Source: Gemmobacter nectariphilus DSM 15620
Lineage (GTDB): Bacteria > Pseudomonadota > Alphaproteobacteria > Rhodobacterales > Rhodobacteraceae
Length of the DNA: 64,000 bases
Assembly: GCF_000429765.1 (NCBI RefSeq)
Contig: NZ_AUCM01000011.1
Location: 105,459 to 169,458 of the forward strand
Direction of reading: 5' to 3'
The notes beneath the pieces were generated by a model, which saw only the letters and a list, made by a program, of their open reading frames with translations, was not told where the DNA came from and did not search any database. How positions within the stretch are numbered: position 1 is the stretch's first letter; the number at the start of each line of letters is the position of its first letter. The translations under genes and the position numbers were made by a program. Below are positions 44,106 to 51,728 of the stretch, one piece after another.

Positions 44106-45314
44106 ATGAAGATCGCCTACATCGTCAACACCTATCCCCGCCCCTCGCACAGCTTCATCCGGCGCGAGATCCGGGCGCTCGAGGCACAGGGCCATCAGGT
44201 GATCCGCCTTGCAATGCGCGCCGATGCCGCGCCGCTGGTCGATCCGGGCGACCGGGCCGAGGCTGCGGCCACGCTGCGAGTGCTGGAGCAAGGCGCGGGC
44301 GCGCTGGCCGGGGCCTGTCTTGCGGCGCCGCGCGCGCGGATGTGGCAGGCGCTGAAGCTGGCGGCAGCCTGCGGAATGCGCGGGCGCGGGGGCACGCCGG
44401 GCACCGGGGGCATCGCCCGGCATATGATCTATCTGGCCGAGGCCGCCTTTGTCGCCCGCCACTGTGTGGCCCAGGGCGTCACGCATATTCACGCGCATTT
44501 CGGCACCAACTCGGCCACGGTCGCCATGCTGGCGCATATGCTGTCAGGCATTCCCTACAGCTTCACCGTTCATGGCCCCGAGGAATTCGACGCCCCGCGC
44601 GCGCTGTCGCTGGGCGAGAAAATCCGGCACGCGGCCTTTGCCGTGGCGATTTCCAGCTTTGGCCGCAGTCAGCTGATGCGATGGGCCGATTTTGCCGACT
44701 GGCCCCGGCTGAAAGTGGTGCATTGCGGGATCGAGCCGGCGCGGTTTGACGACCCCGCCCCGCTGCCCCCTGGCCGCGGGCGCATGGTGGCGATTGGCCG
44801 CTTGTCGGAACAGAAGGGCCAGATGCTGTTGATCGAGGCGCTGGCGCTGGCGGTGAAACAGGCGCCTGCCCTGCATCTGACCCTGGTTGGTGATGGCGAG
44901 CTGCGCGCGCCGATCGAGGCGGCGATTGCCGCGAACGGGCTGGGCAGTCATGTCCGCCTGACCGGCTGGCTGGACGAGGCAGGCGTGCGCGCCGAACTTG
45001 CGGCCGCCCATGCGCTGGTGCTGCCTAGTTTTGCCGAAGGCCTGCCGATGGTGGTGATGGAAGCGATGGCCGCTGCCCGCCCCGTGCTGGCCACCGCGAT
45101 TGCCGGGGTGCCGGAACTGGTGCTGCCGGGCGAGACCGGCTGGCTGGTCCCTGCGGGCGATGTGGACGGGCTGGCGACAGCCATGGTGGCGCTGGAGGGC
45201 ACTGCGCCAGAGCGGCTGGCCGCGATGGGGGCTGCCGGGCGGGCGCGGGTGCTGGACCGGCACGATGTGGCGCGCGAGGCGGGCAAGCTGGCGGCGCTGT
45301 TCGCGCAGCCCTGA
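44106..45314 (+). CDS. Glycosyltransferase family 4 (colanic acid WcaL-like)
   Basis: The 402-residue GT-B enzyme begins MKIAYIVNTYPRPSHSFIRREI, a start typical of exopolysaccharide glycosyltransferases such as WcaL. The donor-site words are MVAIGRLSEQKGQMLLIEAL and LTLVGDGELRAPIEAAI, with the EX7E region in VLPSFAEGLPMVVMEAMAA and VPELVLPGETGWLVPAGD. It would act in the cytoplasm on a lipid-linked saccharide. The N-terminal half contains HFGTNSATVAMLAH, also usual for the group. It is the first gene of the glycan-rich part of the window. Confidence 0.9.
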   Translation: MKIAYIVNTYPRPSHSFIRREIRALEAQGHQVIRLAMRADAAPLVDPGDRAEAAATLRVLEQGAGALAGACLAAPRARMWQALKLAAACGMRGRGGTPGTGGIARHMIYLAEAAFVARHCVAQGVTHIHAHFGTNSATVAMLAHMLSGIPYSFTVHGPEEFDAPRALSLGEKIRHAAFAVAISSFGRSQLMRWADFADWPRLKVVHCGIEPARFDDPAPLPPGRGRMVAIGRLSEQKGQMLLIEALALAVKQAPALHLTLVGDGELRAPIEAAIAANGLGSHVRLTGWLDEAGVRAELAAAHALVLPSFAEGLPMVVMEAMAAARPVLATAIAGVPELVLPGETGWLVPAGDVDGLATAMVALEGTAPERLAAMGAAGRARVLDRHDVAREAGKLAALFAQP

Positions 45315-45396
45315 GCCAAGGCGTGTGGCAAGGGTGCAGGGGGCCTGCCCCTCTGCGGCTGCGCCGCCGGCGCCGGTTGGTTCTGGGACCAATGGC

Positions 45397-45425
45397 ACCC
45401 CGAGGATATTTGGATCAAGGCGAAG
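45397..45425 (+). repeat. Dispersed intergenic element, copy 6
   Basis: The core ACCCCGAGGATATTTGGATC followed by AAGGCGAAG lies between convergent genes. A small hairpin TTGGT-TCTGGG-ACCAA (45377-45392) and a GGGGCC/GCCCC stem (45338-45351 region) precede it, the same order as in copies 3 and 4. Confidence 0.65.
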
Positions 45426-45437
45426 GACGGCGCCGGT

Positions 45438-46268
45438 TCAGCGCCCGCGCGTCCAGCCCCGGCTTTGCGGGCCAAGGCGGACGGCCAGCGAGACAGCGGC
45501 ATAGGTTGCAAACCCGATCGGATCGCGAAGGGCGAGTTTCAGCAGGGCGGCGGCGCCCAGGCGGGCCTTGCCTTCACGTTCCAGAAGATCAGGCCAGCGC
45601 GCGGCGATTTCGGCAACGCCATCATCCTGGCGGCGGCGGACGCGGACAAGGCGGCGAAAGCCCTCAACCATCGGCCAGCTGTAGGTGGCGGGCAGGCCGA
45701 TGCGTTCGCCCGGGGTGAACTGAAGGCGGACATAGGTGTCGTCCGAGATGATCGCCGGAAAGGCGCCCCAGCGGGCGCGGCCGGCCGCGTTCACCGCGAA
45801 CAGGCCAAAGCCGGGCGCGGGCGACCGGGCAAAGGGCAGCTGCATCCAGAACCGCGCATAGGCGCGGCTCACCGCGCTGGTGGCCGGGGCGATCCTGGGG
45901 GTGCCGCTGGCATAGGCCGGTCCGGGCGCCTGCGCCAGGGCGCGGGCGATCTGGCCGATCAGCGGCGGGCTGACCACGACATCGGCATCGAGATAGACGC
46001 GAATATCGCCGCTGGCCCGCGCATCGCCGATGTTCAGCGCGTTCAGCTTGCCCGGCTCGGTCAAGTCCAGCACGGTCAATTGCCAGCCGGCCGTCTGGGC
46101 GGCATCCATGCGGGCCTGTGCCTTGGCCACGGTCCCATCCTGGCAGGCATTCGCCACCACCAGCACCTCGGCCGGCATTCCGGGCGGGTCCGAGGCAATC
46201 AGCGCATCAAGGCAGGGGCCGATCCAGGCCTCTTCGTTGCTGGCAGGCAAGATGACGGACAGCATCAT
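45438..46268 (-). CDS. Glycosyltransferase family 2 (GT-A)
   Basis: The 276-residue protein has the GT2 start MLSVILPASNEEAWIGPCLD, VLVVANACQDGT, the nucleotide-sugar site VYLDADVVVSPPL (DxD) and a downstream ISDDTYVRLQF acceptor-side word. A hydrophobic stretch near the C-terminus may touch the membrane. Two start codons (46268 and 46265) are possible; the second overlaps the upstream stop as TGATG and has better spacing from a GGGGGG ribosome site. It is coupled to the SGNH/glycoside-hydrolase-like gene, so both probably serve the same surface glycan. Confidence 0.85.
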   Translation of the reverse strand: MMLSVILPASNEEAWIGPCLDALIASDPPGMPAEVLVVANACQDGTVAKAQARMDAAQTAGWQLTVLDLTEPGKLNALNIGDARASGDIRVYLDADVVVSPPLIGQIARALAQAPGPAYASGTPRIAPATSAVSRAYARFWMQLPFARSPAPGFGLFAVNAAGRARWGAFPAIISDDTYVRLQFTPGERIGLPATYSWPMVEGFRRLVRVRRRQDDGVAEIAARWPDLLEREGKARLGAAALLKLALRDPIGFATYAAVSLAVRLGPQSRGWTRGR

Positions 46269-48775
46269 TCCCCCCGTGCCAGCGCACGCCAGCGCGGGTT
46301 GTCATCGCCCAGATGGCGCAGCGCGCCCCAGCTGCCCCAGCGGCTGGGGCCCATCACATCGACAAAGGCGTTGAACGGCGCATCGGACAGCTTCTGCCAG
46401 CCATCCACCAGCTGTCGATACAGCGCGCCCATGCCGGGGCTGTAGTTCAGCTGCGCCATGAAATCCGTCACCTCGGGATCGTCCATCAGGGGCCCAAGGC
46501 CGACGACATGGGTGCCGCCTTCGTACATCATCAGGCGCAGGCCATACTGGCGGGCAATATCGGCATGGTAGGGCAGAAGATCGCCCACGATGCCCGCGAG
46601 CGAATCCGTCACGCGGCCCGAATGGCGGCCATCACGCAGATCCTCGACGGCGCGGTCGATGGCCAGGTCGAAGCGGTGGGCGCTGACGTGGGCCGCGCGC
46701 TCGGACGGCGCAAGCCGCGTGGCCGCAGCCTCGGCCGCCGCGCGGCTGTCAGCCAGCCAGCGGCGCAGGACGGGTTCCGCCTCGGGATCGCCAATTCCGG
46801 CCGAAAAATAGCCGGTCACGGCCCAGGCATCGAAACCGCCATGGGGTGCCGGCTTGCCTTCGGCCACGACCAGCGGGGCGTTCAGAATATCAGCCTCGAG
46901 CCCCTTCCAGCCGGTCTGGGTGGCCAGCACCCGGACCAGCCGATCCGGCGCATCGGCAAAGACCTGTGACCAGATCCCGGTCACTTCGGCCGCGCGCATC
47001 GCACCGAACTGAAGCCATTTCCAGTCTTGCCCCCAACGGGCGCGGGCCTGTTCCTCGGCCCAATGCGCCTGGGGAAAGATCATGTTCCACAGCTCGTTGG
47101 AATATTCGACATGGGCAGTCAGACCGGGGGCCAGCCCGTCATGCACCGCCTGCGCATAAAATCGGACCAGATCGTCGGTGGCCAGATGCGGCAGGGTAAA
47201 CCACGGATCGGCCTTCAGTTCATTGGCCAGCCTGACCATTATTTCAACCGGCACACCGTTGCGCGCCCAGGTGTAATCCGGGGGTTGCGGGCGGTCGGCC
47301 AGCGCCGACAGGGTGCTGCCGTTCGTGCGCATCCAGTCCATGAAACGCACCAGCCGGGTGCCGCTGATGCGCGCCAGCCAGTCGGGGTTGAACACCTCGC
47401 CGGCCTCCAGCCGCGCCAGCCGGTCGGCGCGGACCACGCGGATGCGGCGGATCGGGTCGGCCGGATCGGTGGCCGCGATGGTCAGCAGCACGCTGCCATC
47501 GCCGGGGGAAAAGTCGAACTCGGCCTGCCCCGGCGCCTGCGAGATCACCCGCGCGCGCCCGTCGATCTGCAAGGTGCCGCGCCCCTCGTGCAGCAGGACA
47601 TAGCGTCCGGCAAGCGAGGCCGCGTCGGCCGGCAGGTCGGTCAGCAGCAGGGTGGACAGGCCGGTCAGTTCGGGCGGGATCGCGCGGGGCCAGCCCTCGG
47701 CATCCAGCCAGCCGCCTGCCGACAGCTCGTCATGGCCCCAGCCGCCCCATTGGCCGGGCAGATGGCCGACCCAGGGCCGGGCGGTCTTCATCACGTCCAG
47801 AAAGGGCTGCTGGACCGACCAGTCCACCACCTCGGCCAGGCCAAAGCCGATACCCGGCGCCGTCACCCCGCCAAGCGCCGCGATCACCGGATCGGGGCCA
47901 CCATCGCCCGCGCGCGGAACCGACGCGACCGATGCTGATCCGGCACCCGCAGCCTGCACCGCAGGGGCCTGCGGCGGGGCGGCCACGGGCTGCGGCACAT
48001 CGGCCTGGCGGTCCTGCACCACCTGCCAGGCGATGTCCTGCATCCGCAGGGCCATGGGTTCCGTCACGATGGCGCGGGTCTGCCATGTGCGCATCAGCCT
48101 GGCAGGCAGGCCATGAGGATCGCGCCCCGTCAACGCCGCGTGCATCACCATGGCAACCATGTAGAGCCCGCGTTCGTTCAGGTGGATGTCGTCGGTGAAC
48201 ACATCGGAAATGTCGCTCAGGCCCGGCACCGTGCCCTTGGCGATTTCATCGGCCAGCGCGCCCATCGCCTGCCCTGCCGGGATCACCCGGACAGAGGGCC
48301 CGGCCGCCGCCGCGATGCCCTGCCACTTGGCCCAGTCATCGGCGATGCGCTGGCGCCAGGGCACGGCCGCGCCGTCATCATGCGCAACCGGCCGGCCCGT
48401 GCCGCTGTCCAGACTGTGCCAGGTTTCATAAATCCAGACCTGTGCCTCGGGGTTCGCGGACCAGGCGGCCTGCGCCCATTGGCGGGCATAGCCGGCGCTG
48501 TCGGACCATTCGATGTGATTGGCCAGCGGGATCGCCTCGGTCAGCACCAGATGGCCGATCCGGCCGGTTTCCAGCAGGCGGCGGCCATCATCGCCCTCGG
48601 CCTCGGCGGAATGATCCCAGTTCCAGCGCAAGGGGGCGCCGTTGATGATCTGCATCTCGGCCCGCAGCTCTACCCCCTGGGCAGCAGCGGCGCGTTCGAC
48701 CATGCGGGGCAGAACCGGGCCGATCAGGGAATGGCCGACGAACAGAACCTCGGCCAGCAGGGCGGTCAGGCTCAT
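46265..48775 (-). CDS. SGNH-hydrolase-like domain fused to a glycoside-hydrolase-like domain
   Basis: The 836-residue protein has an N-terminal SGNH/GDSL-like domain (1-260): VGHSLIGPVLPRMV as the serine block and DDIHLNERGLYMVAMVMHAA as the Asp-His block near residue 197. After a Pro/Ala-rich linker (265-300), a 500-residue part shows VEYSNELWNMIFPQAHWAEE (Glu near 561) and RLMMYEGGTHVVG (Glu near 751). The NE...E layout is that of clan-A (beta/alpha)8 glycoside hydrolases. I infer an acyl-esterase or glycan-binding part plus a glycosidase. No signal peptide is obvious at the N-terminus. It is coupled to the SGNH gene upstream by ATGA and to the GT2 gene downstream. Confidence 0.7.
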   Translation of the reverse strand: MSLTALLAEVLFVGHSLIGPVLPRMVERAAAAQGVELRAEMQIINGAPLRWNWDHSAEAEGDDGRRLLETGRIGHLVLTEAIPLANHIEWSDSAGYARQWAQAAWSANPEAQVWIYETWHSLDSGTGRPVAHDDGAAVPWRQRIADDWAKWQGIAAAAGPSVRVIPAGQAMGALADEIAKGTVPGLSDISDVFTDDIHLNERGLYMVAMVMHAALTGRDPHGLPARLMRTWQTRAIVTEPMALRMQDIAWQVVQDRQADVPQPVAAPPQAPAVQAAGAGSASVASVPRAGDGGPDPVIAALGGVTAPGIGFGLAEVVDWSVQQPFLDVMKTARPWVGHLPGQWGGWGHDELSAGGWLDAEGWPRAIPPELTGLSTLLLTDLPADAASLAGRYVLLHEGRGTLQIDGRARVISQAPGQAEFDFSPGDGSVLLTIAATDPADPIRRIRVVRADRLARLEAGEVFNPDWLARISGTRLVRFMDWMRTNGSTLSALADRPQPPDYTWARNGVPVEIMVRLANELKADPWFTLPHLATDDLVRFYAQAVHDGLAPGLTAHVEYSNELWNMIFPQAHWAEEQARARWGQDWKWLQFGAMRAAEVTGIWSQVFADAPDRLVRVLATQTGWKGLEADILNAPLVVAEGKPAPHGGFDAWAVTGYFSAGIGDPEAEPVLRRWLADSRAAAEAAATRLAPSERAAHVSAHRFDLAIDRAVEDLRDGRHSGRVTDSLAGIVGDLLPYHADIARQYGLRLMMYEGGTHVVGLGPLMDDPEVTDFMAQLNYSPGMGALYRQLVDGWQKLSDAPFNAFVDVMGPSRWGSWGALRHLGDDNPRWRALARGE

Positions 48776-49734
48776 GCGGCGACTCCGGTTCCGGGGGTGG
48801 CACGGACAACCTGCCAGACAAGCCGTTGCAGGGCGTCTGCCGTCGCCGGATCAATCTGCACCGGCGTTCCATCGGCGCGGGAAACCGTGGCGGGCAACCC
48901 CTCGGGCGAGCGGTGGTAGAGAACGGCGTAATGCACCAGTGCAATCAGGTAATTGCCAATATCGCCAAGGTGGATCTGGTCGGGCGCGCCATCGGGGTTG
49001 CGGCCAAAGAACTGCGCGCGGTCTGTCAGGCCGGGCAGCGCGCCCGATTCTGCCGCGCGGACGGCGGCGGCCAGAACCTGCCCGCCGGGGATCAGGTGGA
49101 TAGGCGGCGCCCCCCATGCAAGGGCGCCCTGCAACACCTCGCCCTGCCACAGCGCGGGCAAATCGGCATCGACCCGCGCCAGCCATCCGGCCGGATCGTC
49201 CAGCCGGTGCCAGGTTTCATAGAGATAGAGGCGCGCCCTGGGGTTGCCCTGATGCGCGGCCTGGGCCCAGTTTGCCAGATAATGCGGGCTGGCATGCCAG
49301 CGGATCGCATCGCGCAGTTCCACCATCTCGGTCAGCACAACGGCATCATAGGCGCCCGAGGCCAGCGCCGCGCGCGCGGGGCGAAAGTGGGGATGGGCGT
49401 TTTCGGTCTCGAACCCGGTGATCGGAACCCGATCCTCCCAATGGGCGCGCAAGGGCGTGCCCCAGCCCAGCTGGCTGGCATGGTCGTGCCCGGCCAGCTG
49501 CGCCAGCATCGCCGGCATGTCGCGCCCGACCAGCGAATGCCCCAGATGATAGACACGCATCGGGCCGTCAGGCGGGGTCAGCGGGGCCTGAGCTGCCGCC
49601 AGCGCGGCCGCATCGACCGGCGGGCGCGGGTCGGGCAGCGCAGGCGCCCGGCCACGGCGCCAAATGACGAAGGCACCGGCCAAGGCCGCCATCGCGGCCA
49701 ACGCTCCCCCGCCAATCACTGCCCTGCGCTGCAT
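48772..49734 (-). CDS. SGNH-hydrolase-like protein, paralogue of the neighbouring N-terminal domain
   Basis: The 320-residue protein has an N-terminal membrane anchor or Tat-like signal (QRRAVIGGGALAAMAALAGA). An SGNH-like domain follows, with VYHLGHSLVGRDMPAML and DQIHLGDIGNYLIALVHYAV. It aligns along its length with residues 1-250 of the next gene, for example YLYETWHRLDDP against YETWHSLDSG, so the two arose by duplication. The start at 49734 is preferred; the ATG at 49767 has AAGGGA directly against it, which is too close. Exported acyl or acetyl esterase on a polysaccharide is a fair guess. It is divergent from a glycosyltransferase gene and coupled downstream by ATGA. Confidence 0.7.
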   Translation of the reverse strand: MQRRAVIGGGALAAMAALAGAFVIWRRGRAPALPDPRPPVDAAALAAAQAPLTPPDGPMRVYHLGHSLVGRDMPAMLAQLAGHDHASQLGWGTPLRAHWEDRVPITGFETENAHPHFRPARAALASGAYDAVVLTEMVELRDAIRWHASPHYLANWAQAAHQGNPRARLYLYETWHRLDDPAGWLARVDADLPALWQGEVLQGALAWGAPPIHLIPGGQVLAAAVRAAESGALPGLTDRAQFFGRNPDGAPDQIHLGDIGNYLIALVHYAVLYHRSPEGLPATVSRADGTPVQIDPATADALQRLVWQVVRATPGTGVAA

Positions 49735-49828
49735 CTGCCTGCCCCGATCCCGTGGAGGAATTGCCATTCCCTTGCCAAAAAGTGGCGTCTAACCTGCCGG
49801 ATAACCGCTCGCCTCCTGGACCCCATCA

Positions 49829-51076
49829 ATGCCACAAGACACGCTGATGATCTACGCGCCCGTTCCGCTGTTCCGGGATGCGCACGGGGATTTGCTGCTG
49901 GAGGATCAGGCCTGCAACGGCCTTCGCCTGTGGGCGCAGCATTTCGACCGGCTGATCGTGATGATGCCGCTGGAAACCGGCCCGCCCCCGCCGCAGTGGA
50001 AGCCGCTGCGCACCATCGGGCCGGCGCTTGAGCGGATGGAACTCCTGCCGGTGCCGACAGCCTGGAGGCCGGACCGCTTTCTTCGCCACCTTCCCGAACA
50101 GCGGCGGCGAATCCGGTCTGCGATCGGCCGGGCGGATTATCTCAGCTTTGCCATCGGCGGGTTGTTCGGGGATTGGGGCGCCGTCGCCTGTCTCGAGGCG
50201 CATCGCATGGGCCGGCCCTATGCCGTCTGGACCGACCGGGTGGAATCGCAGGTGGTCCGCACCAGCGCCGCGACGGCCCCACACTGGCGGGCGCGCCTGC
50301 GCGCGCGGCTGACCTGGCGGGCGATGGCCCGCCTGGAGCGCCATGTGATCGCCCGCGCGGCCGTCGGCCTGTTCCATGGGCGCGAGACCTGGCAGCACTA
50401 TGCCCCCTTTGCCCGCCATGCAGAAATGGTCCACGACATCCACCTGCGCCGCGAAGATCATATCCGGCCCGATGCATTGCAGGCCAAACAGGCCAGCGCC
50501 GCCGAAGGCCCCCTGCGGCTGATCTATGTGGGCCGCGCCGATCCGATGAAAGGACCCGACGACTGGCTTGACGTGCTGCGGCACCTGAAGGCCAGGGGCA
50601 TCGACTTTACCGCCACATGGCTTGGCGAGGGCAGCCGCATCGAGGCCCTGCGCAAGGGCGTGATCCAGGCCGGGCTTGGCAGCAAGGTCGCGCTGCCGGG
50701 GTTTGCCGCCAGCCGGGCAGACGTGTTTGCCGCCCTCCGGGACGCCCAGGGGCTGCTGTTCTGCCACAAGACCCCTGAATCGCCACGCGTGCTGATCGAG
50801 GCGCTGGTTTCCGGCACGCCGATCCTTGGCTATGACGGGGCCTTTGCCCGCGATCTGATCGCGGGCCATTCCGGGGGACTGCTGACCCCTTTGAACGATC
50901 CTGCCGCCCTTGCAGATGCCGTGGCGGCGCTGGCCGCCGACCGGGGCCGCCTGGCCCGGTTGATCGGCGCCGCCGCGCAAGATGGCGCCCCGTTCGAGGA
51001 TGAACAGGTCTTTCGCCATCGCTGCGAGATGATCAGACATTACCTGCCGGCCCCGGCGCGTGAACCGGCAGGGTGA
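49829..51076 (+). CDS. Glycosyltransferase family 4
   Basis: The 415-residue GT-B enzyme has the donor-site pattern LIYVGRADPMKGPDDWLDVL, ATWLGEGSRIEALR, GLGSKVALPGFAASRADVF and LFCHKTPESPRVLIEALVSGTPI (E...E pair). The first 30 residues (MPQDTLMIYAPVPLFRDAHG) have no export signal. Its last 44 bases overlap the convergent phosphopantetheinyl transferase gene. It may belong to the surface-glycan set or decorate the product of the nearby PKS/NRPS operon. Confidence 0.85.
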   Translation: MPQDTLMIYAPVPLFRDAHGDLLLEDQACNGLRLWAQHFDRLIVMMPLETGPPPPQWKPLRTIGPALERMELLPVPTAWRPDRFLRHLPEQRRRIRSAIGRADYLSFAIGGLFGDWGAVACLEAHRMGRPYAVWTDRVESQVVRTSAATAPHWRARLRARLTWRAMARLERHVIARAAVGLFHGRETWQHYAPFARHAEMVHDIHLRREDHIRPDALQAKQASAAEGPLRLIYVGRADPMKGPDDWLDVLRHLKARGIDFTATWLGEGSRIEALRKGVIQAGLGSKVALPGFAASRADVFAALRDAQGLLFCHKTPESPRVLIEALVSGTPILGYDGAFARDLIAGHSGGLLTPLNDPAALADAVAALAADRGRLARLIGAAAQDGAPFEDEQVFRHRCEMIRHYLPAPAREPAG

Positions 51077-51725
51077 ACCCTGCCATCCACAGGCCAGCGG
51101 CCCGCGAAAACCGGCCCGAGATCGTGGTGCCTGACCGGAACGGCGGCACATCGATCGCGAAAGATGCCGAAAGGCGCTGCGTCGAGGTGTCGACGCTGAT
51201 GCGCAGCGCCTCGAAGCCGATCAGACTGCTGCTCAGGGCAAACTGGCATTTGTAGGCAGCTTCCTTGGCCACGAAAATCAGCCGCGCGGCGCGGTCGGGT
51301 TCGGGCTGGCTGGCGATCCAGCCCCGCTCTGCGGGCAGGGTCACGCTGTTGACCAGCTCTTCGGGAAAGGGCTCGTCGGGTTCGGCATCCAGCCCCAGCG
51401 CCCGGCACTGGCGGCGCGGCGCCAGAACGGCCAGTGCCAGCCCGTCGGTATGGCAGATCGACCCGGCGATCCCGGCAGGCCAGCAGGGCGCGCGGGTGCT
51501 GGCGGCGGGCACCGCCACGGGTGGCAGCCCCAGCGCATCCAGCGCGGCCCGCACCGCCGCACGGCCCGCCGCGAATTCCGCCTTGCGCGAGGGCACCGCC
51601 CCCGCGACGGCGGCAGCCTCGGCCATCCAGGGCGGAGGCGCCTCGCCAATGGTGACGGCTGCGACCTCGGCCCCCGGCGGGAACATCGCCTGAGCGGCGG
51701 CGGCGGCCTGACCCGCGCGGTCCAT
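51033..51725 (-). CDS. 4'-phosphopantetheinyl transferase (EntD/Sfp superfamily)
   Basis: The 230-residue protein matches the EntD group that attaches the phosphopantetheine arm of CoA to carrier proteins. Motifs are GSICHTDGLALAVLA, the Mg-binding LGLDAEPDEPFPEE and FVAKEAAYKCQFAL (WxxKEAxxK type). Its ATG lies 3 bases beyond the NRPS stop, so it is the last gene of the biosynthetic operon and should activate the ACP of the PKS and the PCP of the NRPS. The C-terminal 15 residues overlap a convergent glycosyltransferase gene. Confidence 0.9.
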   Translation of the reverse strand: MDRAGQAAAAAQAMFPPGAEVAAVTIGEAPPPWMAEAAAVAGAVPSRKAEFAAGRAAVRAALDALGLPPVAVPAASTRAPCWPAGIAGSICHTDGLALAVLAPRRQCRALGLDAEPDEPFPEELVNSVTLPAERGWIASQPEPDRAARLIFVAKEAAYKCQFALSSSLIGFEALRISVDTSTQRLSASFAIDVPPFRSGTTISGRFSRAAGLWMAGFTLPVHAPGPAGNV

Positions 51726-51728
51726 GAC

